A stretch of DNA of 41,956 bases from Acidobacteria bacterium 13_1_20CM_3_53_8 (GCA_001920415.1 MNJR01000066.1:1-41956), one strand, 5' to 3'. Shown: positions 32,895-41,580, counted from the stretch's first letter. The notes: generated by a model from the letters alone, not told the origin. Made by a program: numbers and translations.

Positions 32895-33131
32895 CTAGTC
32901 AATCAACGGCGGAATGATTTTATGTTCGAATTGTCCGATGCCATGCGCCTCATACCAATGAATTTCCGCCGTGTGAATAGTACCATTAATCAAGCGCACA
33001 GTAGCAATACCTTTTAGCTTTCTCCATCGCCCTTTGCCATATTGCCGACGCAGCCGTGCCAGATCGCGGATTCTTCTATCAACCGCGATTACTTCAATTT
33101 CCGCTACTCTTCCTATTATCTCAAAGTCCAT
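32895..33131 (-). CDS. Small conserved hypothetical protein, first gene of a pair (78 aa)
   Basis: A 78-residue basic protein with a central motif YGKGRWRKLKGIATVRL and a C-terminal AEIHWYEAHGIGQFEHKI. The pattern (GRWRKLKGIA, then HWYEAHGIG) matches, from memory, a small family of unknown function often found next to a partner like the downstream gene. The basic N-terminal half and compact length would fit a nucleic-acid binder, but no catalytic residue can be named. The gene pair is organised like a toxin-antitoxin module, which is a hypothesis only. Confidence 0.7.
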   Translation of the reverse strand: MDFEIIGRVAEIEVIAVDRRIRDLARLRRQYGKGRWRKLKGIATVRLINGTIHTAEIHWYEAHGIGQFEHKIIPPLID

Positions 33132-33219
33132 TGCAGCTTAAACTATCGCCGGGCATTCTAGTTCGGTTTTCAGCGAGTGCGAAACCGGGCGTCCTATTCA
33201 TCCATTCAGCTATGGAGCG

Positions 33220-34848
33220 CTAAACTTTAGCCCTGCTGCGTGGATGAAATCGCTCGATATAGTTTCGATAAGCTCTGATCTCTTCCTCAGCCCTATCTGA
33301 AGACCAGCCAAAATATTTTGCGGCGATTCGCGCTGCCGCTTCGTCTGCATCAAGTCCTGCGAAAGAATCCAGTCCAACCATCGTTCGACGCAGAAGGCAG
33401 TCGGCAAGCGTTTGCGCCATCTCATGCTCGAACGCCATGACGACTTCTGCGCCGATAGCTCCTGTCAAAGAACTGAAAACCTCTTTCAAGTCTCGGCTGG
33501 ATGCAGCAAGCTTCAACACTTCGCTAGCACGCGAACCGTAGATTCCCAAAAGTCTTTCGGAGCTTTTTTCAGATAAGAAATTTTTGTTCTTGAATTGCTC
33601 TCGCAGTGCAGCGATGTCTCGCGCTCCGGGAAGTGGTTCTCGCGCAGTCAAACATTCAGGCGCATTTTTTTTCAATTTCCGAAAAATCTCATCAACCGCC
33701 TGCTCTGCGAGATTGCGGTATGTGGTTAATTTGCCTCCAACGATTGAAAGAAAGTTTTGAAGACGCGGGGCGTGATCGTGTATGAAGTGGCGTCGAGTGA
33801 TGGCGGCGCTCGGTCGCCCTGCGCTGTAAGCGAGCGGGCGCACGCCTGAGTAAGTGTAAAGAACAGATGAGCGCGTCAGGCTAGATGATGGCAAGACACG
33901 GTTAGTCTCTCTGAGCAGGTAATCAATCTCGTCATCTTCAGCTTCAAGATAATCCAGATTGCCTTCGTAAGAGATGTCCGTTGTGCCTATTAGATAAAGA
34001 TTGTTCCAGGGGATTATGAAGAAGGGGCGTTGGTCTTTCATCGCTTCGACGTAAAGGGCAACGTCGGGCGCGCCCGGAAATTTGCTGACGATAATGTGGC
34101 TGCCCTTCGTCCCGCCTATCATTCGCGGCGGCGCTTCGTTCAGAAGTCCAGCCACTTCGTCAACCCAGGGGCCTGCGGCGTTGACAATGATTGCGCCGCG
34201 CGCTCTGTAAGTCGCGCCGCTCAACAGGTCTGTGAATTCAATGCCGCGTGCTTCTACGCCTTCAACAATGATCTTATCAACTCGCGCGTAATTCAGAACC
34301 TTTGCGCCGTGCTCTGTTGCCGAGAGAGCATTTTCAAGAACCAGTCTTTCTGCGAACTCAACCTGCGCGTCGTAGTAAACAACTGCGCCGCTCAATCCTT
34401 CCGGGTCAAGTCCGGGCACGCGCCGCAGCGTCTCATCGCGCGAAAGCGAGCGGTGATGTTCTAGCGATTTGTCGAACGATAGCAGGTCGTATGCGATCAT
34501 GCCTGCGCGAATCATCAATCGTCCGCGCCCGGCTTTCGCAGGATAGAAAGGGATGAGCAATGGCAGAGGCTTAACCAGATGGGGCGCTATGTGGAACAAT
34601 CGCTCGCGCTCGCGCAAAGATTCTCGTACAAGCGAGATTTCGCCGTACTCAAGATAGCGAAGCCCGCCATGAATCAGACGTGTTGACCACCCGCTCGTCC
34701 CGCTCGAAAGGTCGCCTTTGTCCAGCAGAAGAACCTTCAGCCCGCGCATAGCCGCGTCGCGCGCAATGCCAGCGCCGTTGATTCCCGCTCCTATGACGAT
34801 TACGTCAAACGGAACTTTTTCTATTTCAGAAGCGGCGGCTCTCAACAT
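33220..34848 (-). CDS. glpD: Aerobic glycerol-3-phosphate dehydrogenase
   Basis: FAD-dependent, membrane-associated enzyme oxidising glycerol-3-phosphate to dihydroxyacetone phosphate and reducing quinone. The 542 residues match the family. FAD site: FDVIVIGAGINGAGIARD at 14-31. Substrate and FAD-region signature: GTSGWSTRLIHGGLRYLE near 50-67; further IIVNAAGPWVDEV, GTTDISYEG and GGKLTTYRNLAEQAVD. The C-terminal capping domain is complete. It lies 313 bases from glycerol kinase, transcribed in the same direction, forming the standard glycerol pathway; no glycerol facilitator gene is present in the window. Confidence 0.95.
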   Translation of the reverse strand: MLRAAASEIEKVPFDVIVIGAGINGAGIARDAAMRGLKVLLLDKGDLSSGTSGWSTRLIHGGLRYLEYGEISLVRESLRERERLFHIAPHLVKPLPLLIPFYPAKAGRGRLMIRAGMIAYDLLSFDKSLEHHRSLSRDETLRRVPGLDPEGLSGAVVYYDAQVEFAERLVLENALSATEHGAKVLNYARVDKIIVEGVEARGIEFTDLLSGATYRARGAIIVNAAGPWVDEVAGLLNEAPPRMIGGTKGSHIIVSKFPGAPDVALYVEAMKDQRPFFIIPWNNLYLIGTTDISYEGNLDYLEAEDDEIDYLLRETNRVLPSSSLTRSSVLYTYSGVRPLAYSAGRPSAAITRRHFIHDHAPRLQNFLSIVGGKLTTYRNLAEQAVDEIFRKLKKNAPECLTAREPLPGARDIAALREQFKNKNFLSEKSSERLLGIYGSRASEVLKLAASSRDLKEVFSSLTGAIGAEVVMAFEHEMAQTLADCLLRRTMVGLDSFAGLDADEAAARIAAKYFGWSSDRAEEEIRAYRNYIERFHPRSRAKV

Positions 34849-34877
34849 TTAATTATTCAACTTACGCGAAATTATGA

Positions 34878-35120
34878 TTTAAGCCCGCGCATGCGGGCGA
34901 CCGTCTAAAGCCCACGCTAGTGGGCGACAGCATAAAGCCCAGTGCGTGAGCGCTGGGTTAAGATAGCAATCAAAATTATTAAAGCCCGCGTGAGCGGGCG
35001 ACAGCGCGTTGATAATTACAGGGCTGTCGCCATCTTCGATGGCTCGCTATTCATACTTGCACTCTAACCCAGCCCGTCAGGGCTGGGCTTTATGCTGCCG
35101 CCCGCTCTCGCGGGCTTAAA
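34878..35120. repeat. AAGCCCGC...GCGGGC repeat cluster between glpK and glpD
   Basis: The 313-base gap 34849-35161 is full of short GC-rich palindromes. Units read AAGCCCGCGCATGCGGGCGA, AAGCCCACGCTAGTGGGCGA, AAGCCCAGTGCGTGAGCGCTGGG and AAGCCCGCGTGAGCGGGCGA. On the other side of an imperfect spacer, inverted counterparts end CCCAGCCCGTCAGGGCTGGG and CCGCCCGCTCTCGCGGGCTT. The overall cluster is itself an inverted repeat. It is a REP/BIME-like arrangement. Confidence 0.88.
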
Positions 35121-35161
35121 TCTATATTCTGTATGAAGCATGTTAATCAAATGGATGGCAC

Positions 35162-36667
35162 TCAACTCTCAAGCGCCCAGCCGCGCGCTCTTTCGACAGC
35201 CCTGAGCCATCGGCTGTAAAGACGCTCGCGCTCTGTTTCTACGATTCGCGGCTCGTATCGTCTGCTTACTTTCCATTTCACTTCCAACTCTTCCCTGCTC
35301 TTCCAGAATCCCACAGCAAGACCTGCAAGATAAGCCGCGCCGAGCGATGTTGTCTCCGTGATCGAAGGCACCGCCAGGGGGACGCCAAGTATGTCCGATT
35401 GAAACTGCATCAGGAATTGATTGTTCACAGCCCCGCCGTCAACGCGCAACTCAGTCAAACGAATTCCAGAATCGCGCTCCATAGCGCCAACCACGTCGCG
35501 CGTCTGGTAGCACATGCTCTCAAGCGCTGCGCGTGCTACATGCGCTCTGGTTGTGCCGCGCGTCATGCCTATCAGAAGAGCGCGCGCGTATGCATCCCAA
35601 TGTGGAGCGCCCAGCCCAACCAGAGCCGGAACGAAATAGACACCATCATTCGATTTCAAAGACTGCGCAAGCGCTTCTGTCTCCGCAGCGTTTTTAATGA
35701 TTCCAAGCCCGTCGCGCAACCATTGAACGCCTGCGCCTGTGATGAAGACTGAACCTTCCAATGCGTACTCGACAGGTTCATCTGCGATTCCCCAAGCAAT
35801 CGTCGTGAGCAATCCTGCGCGACTCTGAACAGCCTGCGTGCCTGTGTTCAGAAGTATGAAAGAGCCTGTGCCGTAAGTGTTCTTCGCAGTGCCCGCGTGA
35901 TAACAGCCTTGCCCGAACAGCGCCGCCTGCTGGTCGCCTGCTATGCCAGCTACGGGTATGCTCGCGCCGAAAAATATTTCCGGGTCTGTGTGGCCGTAGA
36001 TGAAAGATGAGGGTTTTACTTCGGGAAGAATGGTGCGCGGCACATCAAGAATTTGAAGAAGCTCGTCATCCCAGCAAAGCGTCTTGATGTTGTAAAGCAG
36101 AGTGCGAGATGCGTTTGAGTAATCAGTGACGTGCGCCGCGCCACCGGTCAATTTCCACACGAGCCAGGAGTCAATTGTGCCGAAAGCGATTTCTCCAAGA
36201 GCGGCGCGCTCCCTCAAATTTTTGACGTTATCCAGAAGCCACTTTATCTTCGTCCCGGAAAAGTAGGCGTCAATCACTAATCCAGTCTTCTCTCTGAAAA
36301 GCTCTTCGAGGTTGTTTCTCTTCAACTCGTCGCAGGTTGATGCCGTGCGGCGATCCTGCCAGACGATTGCGCGCGCGACTGCTTCGCCCGTGCTGCGCTC
36401 CCACATCACAGCCGTTTCGCGCTGGTTCGTTATTCCAATTGCGCGCAATTCCCCGGCCTTCACTTTCGCCTTCATTAATGCTTCTTCAACCAGCCGGATT
36501 GAAACTCGCCAAATCTCTTCTGCGTCGTGCTCGACCCAACCGGGTTGCGGGTAGTGCTGCGTGAATTCAGAATATGCCTGTCCGCGTATGCCGCCCTCAT
36601 GGTCGAAGACAATTACCTTCGTCCCCGTCGTCCCCTGATCAATCGCAAGCACGTAACCCGTAGTCAT
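35162..36667 (-). CDS. glpK: Glycerol kinase
   Basis: ATP:glycerol 3-phosphotransferase of the FGGY kinase family, 501 residues as usual. Seen: ATP-site [16 protein letters not shown] at 7-22, glycerol-site segment [12 protein letters not shown] and [36 protein letters not shown], and FGGY motif 2 region [27 protein letters not shown] lies six bases before the ATG. Product glycerol-3-phosphate is oxidised by the adjacent GlpD. Confidence 0.96.
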   Translation of the reverse strand: MTTGYVLAIDQGTTGTKVIVFDHEGGIRGQAYSEFTQHYPQPGWVEHDAEEIWRVSIRLVEEALMKAKVKAGELRAIGITNQRETAVMWERSTGEAVARAIVWQDRRTASTCDELKRNNLEELFREKTGLVIDAYFSGTKIKWLLDNVKNLRERAALGEIAFGTIDSWLVWKLTGGAAHVTDYSNASRTLLYNIKTLCWDDELLQILDVPRTILPEVKPSSFIYGHTDPEIFFGASIPVAGIAGDQQAALFGQGCYHAGTAKNTYGTGSFILLNTGTQAVQSRAGLLTTIAWGIADEPVEYALEGSVFITGAGVQWLRDGLGIIKNAAETEALAQSLKSNDGVYFVPALVGLGAPHWDAYARALLIGMTRGTTRAHVARAALESMCYQTRDVVGAMERDSGIRLTELRVDGGAVNNQFLMQFQSDILGVPLAVPSITETTSLGAAYLAGLAVGFWKSREELEVKWKVSRRYEPRIVETERERLYSRWLRAVERARGWALES

Positions 36668-36760
36668 TATCTACCTCCCGGAACAAGTTGGCGCTCGTCT
36701 TCCTTTTTCAGTAGAGGGTTAATTTCACCATAGAAGAAAATATTAATGGGTAAACACTCA

Positions 36761-36888
36761 ACTCTTTGCGAGCTTTGCTCTTTTCTTTGCGCCTTTGCGA
36801 GAACCCTCAATTCTCTTGATGCTCAAGAATTATGTGAATTGAAGGTTCACGCAAAGGCGCAAAGGGAAATGCTTAAGCTCGCTAAGAG
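36761..36888. repeat. Inverted repeat, CAAAGGCGCAAAG family (copy 3)
   Basis: The arms (about 36761-36822 and 36837-36888) pair through CTCTTTGCGAGC, TTTGCGCCTTTGCG and GGTTC segments, with a loop homologous to copies 1 and 2. It lies in the 362-base divergent gap 36668-37029; nothing else was recognised there. Confidence 0.85.
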
Positions 36889-37029
36889 ATTTTCTATTGC
36901 TCTCTTGATGAAAATGTCTCACTACCCTTTTTCTCGCAGGTCTCTTACGTTTCTACGAATGTGATAGTATCAAATCTACTCCGCACGAAGACGGATGCTG
37001 GAAATTTTTACTATACATGGGAAATTATT

Positions 37030-37581
37030 ATGAACTGTCCTGTTTGCGAATCAACCGAATTAATACAGGGTGCATTGGAAGCAAACCTTACCTCCATGAA
37101 GTGTCCAGATTGCAAAGGCAACTGGATTCATGGCGCTGAATACTGGAAGTGGTTGGAAAAGCATGGCCCGAATCTGCCGGAGATGCCAGAGCCAGTCAAC
37201 GATTTGCAGTCCTCTGAAACAGGCAAGTATTTAGACTGCCCTGAATGCCAGTTCCGAATGTCAAAATTTCTCGTCGGCCACGGAATCGGTTTCACGCTTG
37301 ACCATTGCGAGGGATGCAAAGGTATATGGCTAGACGGCAATGAGTGGGAGGCTTTGAAGAGTCGCAATCTTCACGACGACCTGAACGCTATGCTCACTGA
37401 GTTCTGGCAGGCCAGCGCGCGAAGAGAAGCAAGACGAAAGCATCTCGAAAAGATTTATACTCAAAAATTCGGCGCAGAAGATTTCGCTGAGATAAGACGC
37501 GTGCGCGTGTGGCTGGACAATCACCGAAACAAGCAGGAGTTGATAGCCTTTCTGACAGACAAAGACCCATTCGGGATTTAA
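37030..37581 (+). CDS. Zinc-ribbon (TFIIB-type) protein
   Basis: A 183-residue protein with two zinc-ribbon modules: C3/C6 with C25/C28 (NCPVC, KCPDC) and C70/C73 with C93/C96 (DCPEC, HCEGC). Each is followed by the family's GxWxxGxE-like segment (KGNWIHGAEYW, KGIWLDGNEWE). Such zf-TFIIB proteins are common, small and uncharacterised. The C-terminal third is helical and charged. ATG 37030 is chosen because the conserved cysteine follows at once; GTG 36961 is an in-frame extension without support. Its stop is immediately followed by the next gene's ATG. Confidence 0.8.
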   Translation: MNCPVCESTELIQGALEANLTSMKCPDCKGNWIHGAEYWKWLEKHGPNLPEMPEPVNDLQSSETGKYLDCPECQFRMSKFLVGHGIGFTLDHCEGCKGIWLDGNEWEALKSRNLHDDLNAMLTEFWQASARREARRKHLEKIYTQKFGAEDFAEIRRVRVWLDNHRNKQELIAFLTDKDPFGI

Positions 37582-38829
37582 ATGGAAGAGACCAGAAGAA
37601 AAAAGAGTCTTTCGGGGAAATTACTGCTTGTTCTCTGGGGATTGATAATAGGCTGCCTCATGGCCGAAATAGGTTTGCGCATCATAGGATATTCGTATCC
37701 GCTCTTTTATGTGACGGACTACGAAAGAGGCTATGCGCCGGAACCAAATGTTGAAGGCTGGTTCTGGGTTGAGAACAAGGTTTACGTACGCATCAATAGC
37801 CAAGGCTTTCGTGACCGGGAACGTTCAAGAACCAAACCCGCTAACACTGTGCGCGTAGCCATCTTAGGCGATTCGTTTGCAGAGGCCAGGCAAGTGCCTA
37901 TGGAAGACACGTTCTGGGCTGTGATGGAGCAAAGATTGCAATCATGCCCGGCGCTTGCAGGAAAGAAAATAGAGGTTATCAATTTTGGCGTAGGAGGCTA
38001 CGGCACTGCTCAGGAATTGCTCACGTTGCGTCAAAGAGTTTGGGATTATTCGCCTGACATAGTAGTGCTCGCAGTGACGACGTTCAATGACATCATTGAT
38101 AATTACCGACCGCTCAAGCAGACGGAAGAGATTCCCTACTTCGTCTACCAGAACGGTCAACTCGTGTACGACGCTTCGTTCAGGAATTCATCTACATATC
38201 GCTGGCACGATTCCAAGCTGTTCAAGACTTGGGAATGGCTGCACAATCACTCGCGCCTTATACAGCTTCTACACCACGCTCAATACGCCACACGAACCCG
38301 GATTTCAGACTGGCGAGCACGACGACGCATGGAGCAATCATCTGCTTCTCAATCTACTACCACGCAACAAACAGAGATTAGAACAGTTTCAGCCGAAGAT
38401 GTAGGCTTGAATAACATGATCTATCGTGCGCCTGATGATGATACGTGGAAGGAGGCTTGGAGAGTTACAGAAGGTCTCATAACAGAGACGCGCAACGAAG
38501 TGGAGCAGCACGGAGCGAAATTTCTGTTTGTAGCCATCAGTACAGACATACAAGTTTACCCGAACACAGCAGTTCGTCAGGCGTTGATGAAGCGTCTGGG
38601 CGTTGACGATCTCTTCTATCCCAACCAACGTCTTCAAGCTCTGGCCGACCGCGAAGGCATAGCATTTTTAGATTTAGCAGCGCCTATGCAAACTTACGCA
38701 GATCAAAATCGAGTCTTCCTGCATGGGTTCGACAGCGATATTGGTAACGGACACTGGAACGAGGCCGGACATCATCTAGCGGCAGAACTAATCTCCCAAA
38801 AACTCTGCGACCGGAACTTTTTCAGATGA
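37582..38829 (+). CDS. SGNH/GDSL-family hydrolase, membrane-anchored
   Basis: A 415-residue protein with one N-terminal membrane helix (about 10-32) and an SGNH-hydrolase domain (about 85-410). Block I is ILGDSFAEA with nucleophile S98; block II is NFGVGGYGTAQE; a later block is NGHWNEAGHHLAAELI with H391, the likely catalytic histidine. The block III Asn motif is less clear (VTTFNDIID). Such enzymes act as esterases or as O-acyl transfer/removal enzymes on cell-surface sugars. It starts directly on the stop of the zinc-ribbon gene, so the two are coupled. Substrate unknown. Confidence 0.82.
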   Translation: MEETRRKKSLSGKLLLVLWGLIIGCLMAEIGLRIIGYSYPLFYVTDYERGYAPEPNVEGWFWVENKVYVRINSQGFRDRERSRTKPANTVRVAILGDSFAEARQVPMEDTFWAVMEQRLQSCPALAGKKIEVINFGVGGYGTAQELLTLRQRVWDYSPDIVVLAVTTFNDIIDNYRPLKQTEEIPYFVYQNGQLVYDASFRNSSTYRWHDSKLFKTWEWLHNHSRLIQLLHHAQYATRTRISDWRARRRMEQSSASQSTTTQQTEIRTVSAEDVGLNNMIYRAPDDDTWKEAWRVTEGLITETRNEVEQHGAKFLFVAISTDIQVYPNTAVRQALMKRLGVDDLFYPNQRLQALADREGIAFLDLAAPMQTYADQNRVFLHGFDSDIGNGHWNEAGHHLAAELISQKLCDRNFFR

Positions 38830-38830
38830 G

Positions 38831-38951
38831 AAAAGCAAAGGAAAGTAAAAAGGTAAAAGTAAAAAGGCAAAAGTGAGGGGAAGCCAAATTTTTATTAAAA
38901 GCGGTTTCAGCCTTCCTTTTGCCTTTTACCTTTTTACTTTTGCCTTTCTTT
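38831..38951. repeat. Inverted repeat, GCAAAAGTAAAAAGG family (copy 3)
   Basis: Imperfect arms (about 38831-38872 and 38911-38951) share the loop phrase AAAGCGGTTTCAGCCTTCC with copies 1 and 2. It lies between convergent genes and could act as a bidirectional terminator. Confidence 0.85.
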
Positions 38952-38953
38952 TA

Positions 38954-39844
38954 CTATCTTCTCGGAAATAGAAACTTGAGAATCGCTTCCACGCGCGCGG
39001 CCCACGCCTGCTCGTTGTGAATAGCGCCTTCGGCGACGAAGAATGAAAGGTCGTGGCCGTCTCGCCAGCCTTTAGCGACAAGCGCATCGTGCAAAAGGCG
39101 CGCGTCCTCTGCCGTCTGAAGATGCTCTTCATCGCTACTTCCTTCGTGCGTCCCAATATCCAGCCAGATGCGCAATGATGGTTTTCTGTTCAAGTTCAAA
39201 ACGTCGCGCACGATAGTTCTGTTATCCCAGAAGACAGAAGGCGAGACTACTGCAAGCTTGCCGAAGACGTTCGGATATTTTAGGCCTAAGTAAAGAGAGA
39301 CAAGCCCGCCAAGAGATGAACCGCCCAAGCCTGTGTTTCGCGAATCGCGCTTCGTGCGATAGTGTGAATCAATGAAAGGTTTTAATTCTTCGACCAGCAT
39401 CCGACCATAAAGGTCTGCCTTACCGCCCATGTTGTATTTTGCGCTGCGCGTCGGCGTGTATTCATCAATGCGAGCTTTGCCAGCATTGTAAACGCCTACG
39501 ATGATTAGCGGCTCAATCGCACCTGACTGAATAAGCGACTGAGCGTTCTCATCAACTCGCCACTCCTGGCCGGGAATGAAGCTGGTCGCGCCGTCGAACA
39601 GATTCTGCCCGTCGTGAAGATAGAGCACCGGGTATAGCCTTTTCACATCAGTATCGTAGCCGGGCGGAAGATAAACGATAACGTCCCGGTCGTCCGCAAG
39701 GAAGCGCGAATGAAACTGTTTGTGAGTGCGGAATTCCCCTGCGAGCGTGTGTTGCGAGCGCGCAGCATCCTGCGCCGAACAAAGATTTTTGTTGGCAATT
39801 AAGACTAGAACTATGATTGCCAGACGCTTAAGAGCTTTACTCAC
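38954..39844 (-). CDS. Secreted alpha/beta-hydrolase, Fes/esterase-D type
   Basis: A 296-residue exported esterase. A signal peptide (about 1-24, IIVLVLIANKNLCSAQ) precedes the fold. Typical strings are VIVYLPPGYD, YPVLYLHDGQNLFD and IIVGVYNAGKARIDEYTP. The nucleophile elbow is GGSSLGG with S177, and H276 (EGAIHNEQAW) is the likely catalytic histidine. Family members cleave ferric-enterobactin, feruloyl or other esters, so the substrate cannot be set. The GTG start at 39844 is supported by GGAGG six bases upstream. It stands alone between two inverted repeats. Confidence 0.85.
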   Translation of the reverse strand: MSKALKRLAIIVLVLIANKNLCSAQDAARSQHTLAGEFRTHKQFHSRFLADDRDVIVYLPPGYDTDVKRLYPVLYLHDGQNLFDGATSFIPGQEWRVDENAQSLIQSGAIEPLIIVGVYNAGKARIDEYTPTRSAKYNMGGKADLYGRMLVEELKPFIDSHYRTKRDSRNTGLGGSSLGGLVSLYLGLKYPNVFGKLAVVSPSVFWDNRTIVRDVLNLNRKPSLRIWLDIGTHEGSSDEEHLQTAEDARLLHDALVAKGWRDGHDLSFFVAEGAIHNEQAWAARVEAILKFLFPRR

Positions 39845-39865
39845 TCGCTACCTCCAATAAGAGGA

Positions 39866-39964
39866 GGAAAAGGGGAAATGGGTAAAAGGGGAAGAGGGAA
39901 AGAGGGGAAAAGGTAAAGGCTAACTGCTTTCTCCTTTTCCCCTTTTACCCATTTCCCCTTTTCC
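39866..39964. repeat. Inverted repeat, GGGGAAAAGG/ATGGGTAAAAGG type
   Basis: Perfect 28-nt arms at 39866-39893 and 39937-39964 with purine-only left arm units GGGGAAATGGGTAAAAGGGG. It lies between two leftward genes. Confidence 0.9.
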
Positions 39965-40007
39965 CCTTCCTTTCTCATCCTTGCTCTTCTTTCGGTATTA
40001 TTTCGAG

Positions 40008-40064
40008 AAAGAAAATACCAGCAACCTCGCGCAACGGCAAAGCGAAGCGCGTGGCTGCTGGCAT
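40008..40064 (-). terminator. Intrinsic terminator of the DUF4097 operon
   Basis: On the minus strand a strong hairpin (TGCCAGCAGCCACGCGC with GCGCGAGGTTGCTGG, about 40018-40063) is followed by TATTTTCTTTCT. It lies 20 bases after the DUF4097 stop and fits the end of that transcript. Confidence 0.7.
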
Positions 40065-40083
40065 GGGGAAAGTTTTGGGAGAT

Positions 40084-40899
40084 TTACGAGGTGGTAGTGG
40101 CCGTCGTGGCGCGCGTCAGATGTATGTTCCCGTTGATGCCTGAAATTTTAATTGGCGCACCGCCCGTTCCTATGTGCGCGCTGTACTTCGAGTGCATTGA
40201 CTCTTCGTTTACAGCAACATTAGGAATGTCTGAACGAAGCTTGCCGTTGATTCCGCTGGCAGTCAAATCCGCGTTCACAGTATCCGCAAGACGAAGCTCT
40301 ATGCCGCCATTGACGCCGCTGATGCGCATACCATCCTGACCCAACTGATTCACAGAGATCGCTACGGGGCCGTTGACGCCTGATATATTCGAGTAATCGC
40401 TGGCCTGCGCCACATCAACTTTGCCGTTGACGCCATGAACTTCTACCGAGCCATCAACTTCGCCTGCGGCCACGCGCCCGTTCACGCCTCGGACGCTGAG
40501 CGCAATCTTTCGGGGAACTTTCAGGACGACCTGCTGCTTCACTTCGCTGTGGAACATTCGCCAGAAAGCCCAACTGTGTCGCTGCTCGCTGCGTACGACC
40601 AGACTCGAAGAGCTTTGGTCTATTGTGACCGGACGGCTGTCAAGATCACTTTCGCTGCCCGCAGTGCTAAGCACATAAACCTCTGCTGTGCCTGTGTCTG
40701 TGTCTGCTGTCTGAATGTCAACAGTGCCATTGATGCCAGAGACCTCAACACGCGCGCCAGGGTCAAGCTGGTAAGTCTGGCGAATCTCACGGCGAACCTC
40801 TCCGGTCGAGCGACCTAAGATACTGCCGCCTCGGCTAATCACACCTAGCACGGCTGCTGCGATGACCAGAAGCACCACCAGGAAAATCCGTTTCTTCAT
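40084..40899 (-). CDS. DUF4097-type repeat protein, single-pass membrane or exported
   Basis: A 271-residue protein with an N-terminal hydrophobic segment (about 5-24) and a right-handed beta-type domain typical of DUF4097 proteins. It has regular strand repeats around V(S/R/H/S)G(V/I)NG: VEVSGINGTVDIQ, VRGVNGRVAAGEV, VHGVNGKVDVAQ, ISGVNGPVAI, ISGVNGGIELR, ASGINGKLRS, ISGINGNIHL. Function in the family is unknown; it is often near regulatory genes. Its ATG overlaps the stop of the 63-residue gene (ATGA, 40896-40899), so it is the third gene of an operon with the HEAGH protein. A terminator follows. Confidence 0.78.
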   Translation of the reverse strand: MKKRIFLVVLLVIAAAVLGVISRGGSILGRSTGEVRREIRQTYQLDPGARVEVSGINGTVDIQTADTDTGTAEVYVLSTAGSESDLDSRPVTIDQSSSSLVVRSEQRHSWAFWRMFHSEVKQQVVLKVPRKIALSVRGVNGRVAAGEVDGSVEVHGVNGKVDVAQASDYSNISGVNGPVAISVNQLGQDGMRISGVNGGIELRLADTVNADLTASGINGKLRSDIPNVAVNEESMHSKYSAHIGTGGAPIKISGINGNIHLTRATTATTTS

Positions 40900-41087
40900 T
40901 TTGCCTTTACCTTTCGCTCTTTATTTGAAGAGACTTTAAAAGAGCCATTCGAAGCTACACGAAGTGTAACGAAAGAAGAGCCTTTAAGGTTTCCGAATTT
41001 TTGTAGCTCAGTTTCAGCTAGCCATTTGTAATCGCGTGCGAGATGCGCGACCGCAATCGTCAATCCCGCAACGACCGCTTTAATCAT
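40896..41087 (-). CDS. Small hypothetical protein (63 aa), coupled in operon
   Basis: A 63-residue basic protein with a hydrophobic start (MIKAVVAGLTIAVAHLA) and a Lys-rich end (KERKVKAK). It overlaps the preceding gene by eight bases and the following by four, which argues that it is translated. No family recognised. It may instead be a short linker reading frame allowing re-initiation. The overlaps on both sides are its main support. Confidence 0.5.
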   Translation of the reverse strand: MIKAVVAGLTIAVAHLARDYKWLAETELQKFGNLKGSSFVTLRVASNGSFKVSSNKERKVKAK

Positions 41088-41580
41088 GTAACCATTTAAT
41101 CATGTTCGGATATGGAGCGATTCCCATTTCCTTAGCCCTTTTATCATCTGCCGTCAAACCAATCCACTGTAGAGTCGGCACTGCGAAGTAACGACCTTGC
41201 GTGAAGTTCTCTATAAGGGATAGAGAGCCGCCGCGATAGCCTTCTTCATGAAATACCACAGATGGCTCCAGCCCAAGATGCACCAGAGCCGCATACGACC
41301 ATGCGATAGCCATTAACTCTTCCCCGCCTCTTCTTCCTATGTAGCTCTGAAGCTGATTTCTTCTGCTCGCAGGAACAACTGCCAGATGCCCGGCCTCATG
41401 CAGTAAATCTCCTGGATATTTCAACTTGCTCTCATCAATCAAGATTACTCCACAATTGACTGAAATTCCGGGTAAGAAAGTCTCCTCACGGATTACAGCG
41501 GCTTTAACTTCCAGACCTAGCTCGATCAGGAAGTTAACGATTCTAACGGTCAGTTCATTTTTGAATTCATTGTCAGCCAT
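41080..41580 (-). CDS. HExxH putative zinc metalloprotein (166 aa)
   Basis: A 166-residue soluble protein with the zinc-peptidase motif HEAGH (H61, E62, H65) in LLHEAGHLAVVP, flanked by GVILIDESKLKYPGD and EELMAIAWSYAALVHLG, the latter perhaps carrying the third ligand E. The family seems present in several soil bacteria as a hypothetical protein. It is the first gene of the operon with the 63-residue and DUF4097 genes. Actual protease activity is unproven; the HExxH motif and its placement in a predicted helix are the evidence. Confidence 0.7.
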   Translation of the reverse strand: MADNEFKNELTVRIVNFLIELGLEVKAAVIREETFLPGISVNCGVILIDESKLKYPGDLLHEAGHLAVVPASRRNQLQSYIGRRGGEELMAIAWSYAALVHLGLEPSVVFHEEGYRGGSLSLIENFTQGRYFAVPTLQWIGLTADDKRAKEMGIAPYPNMIKWLHD

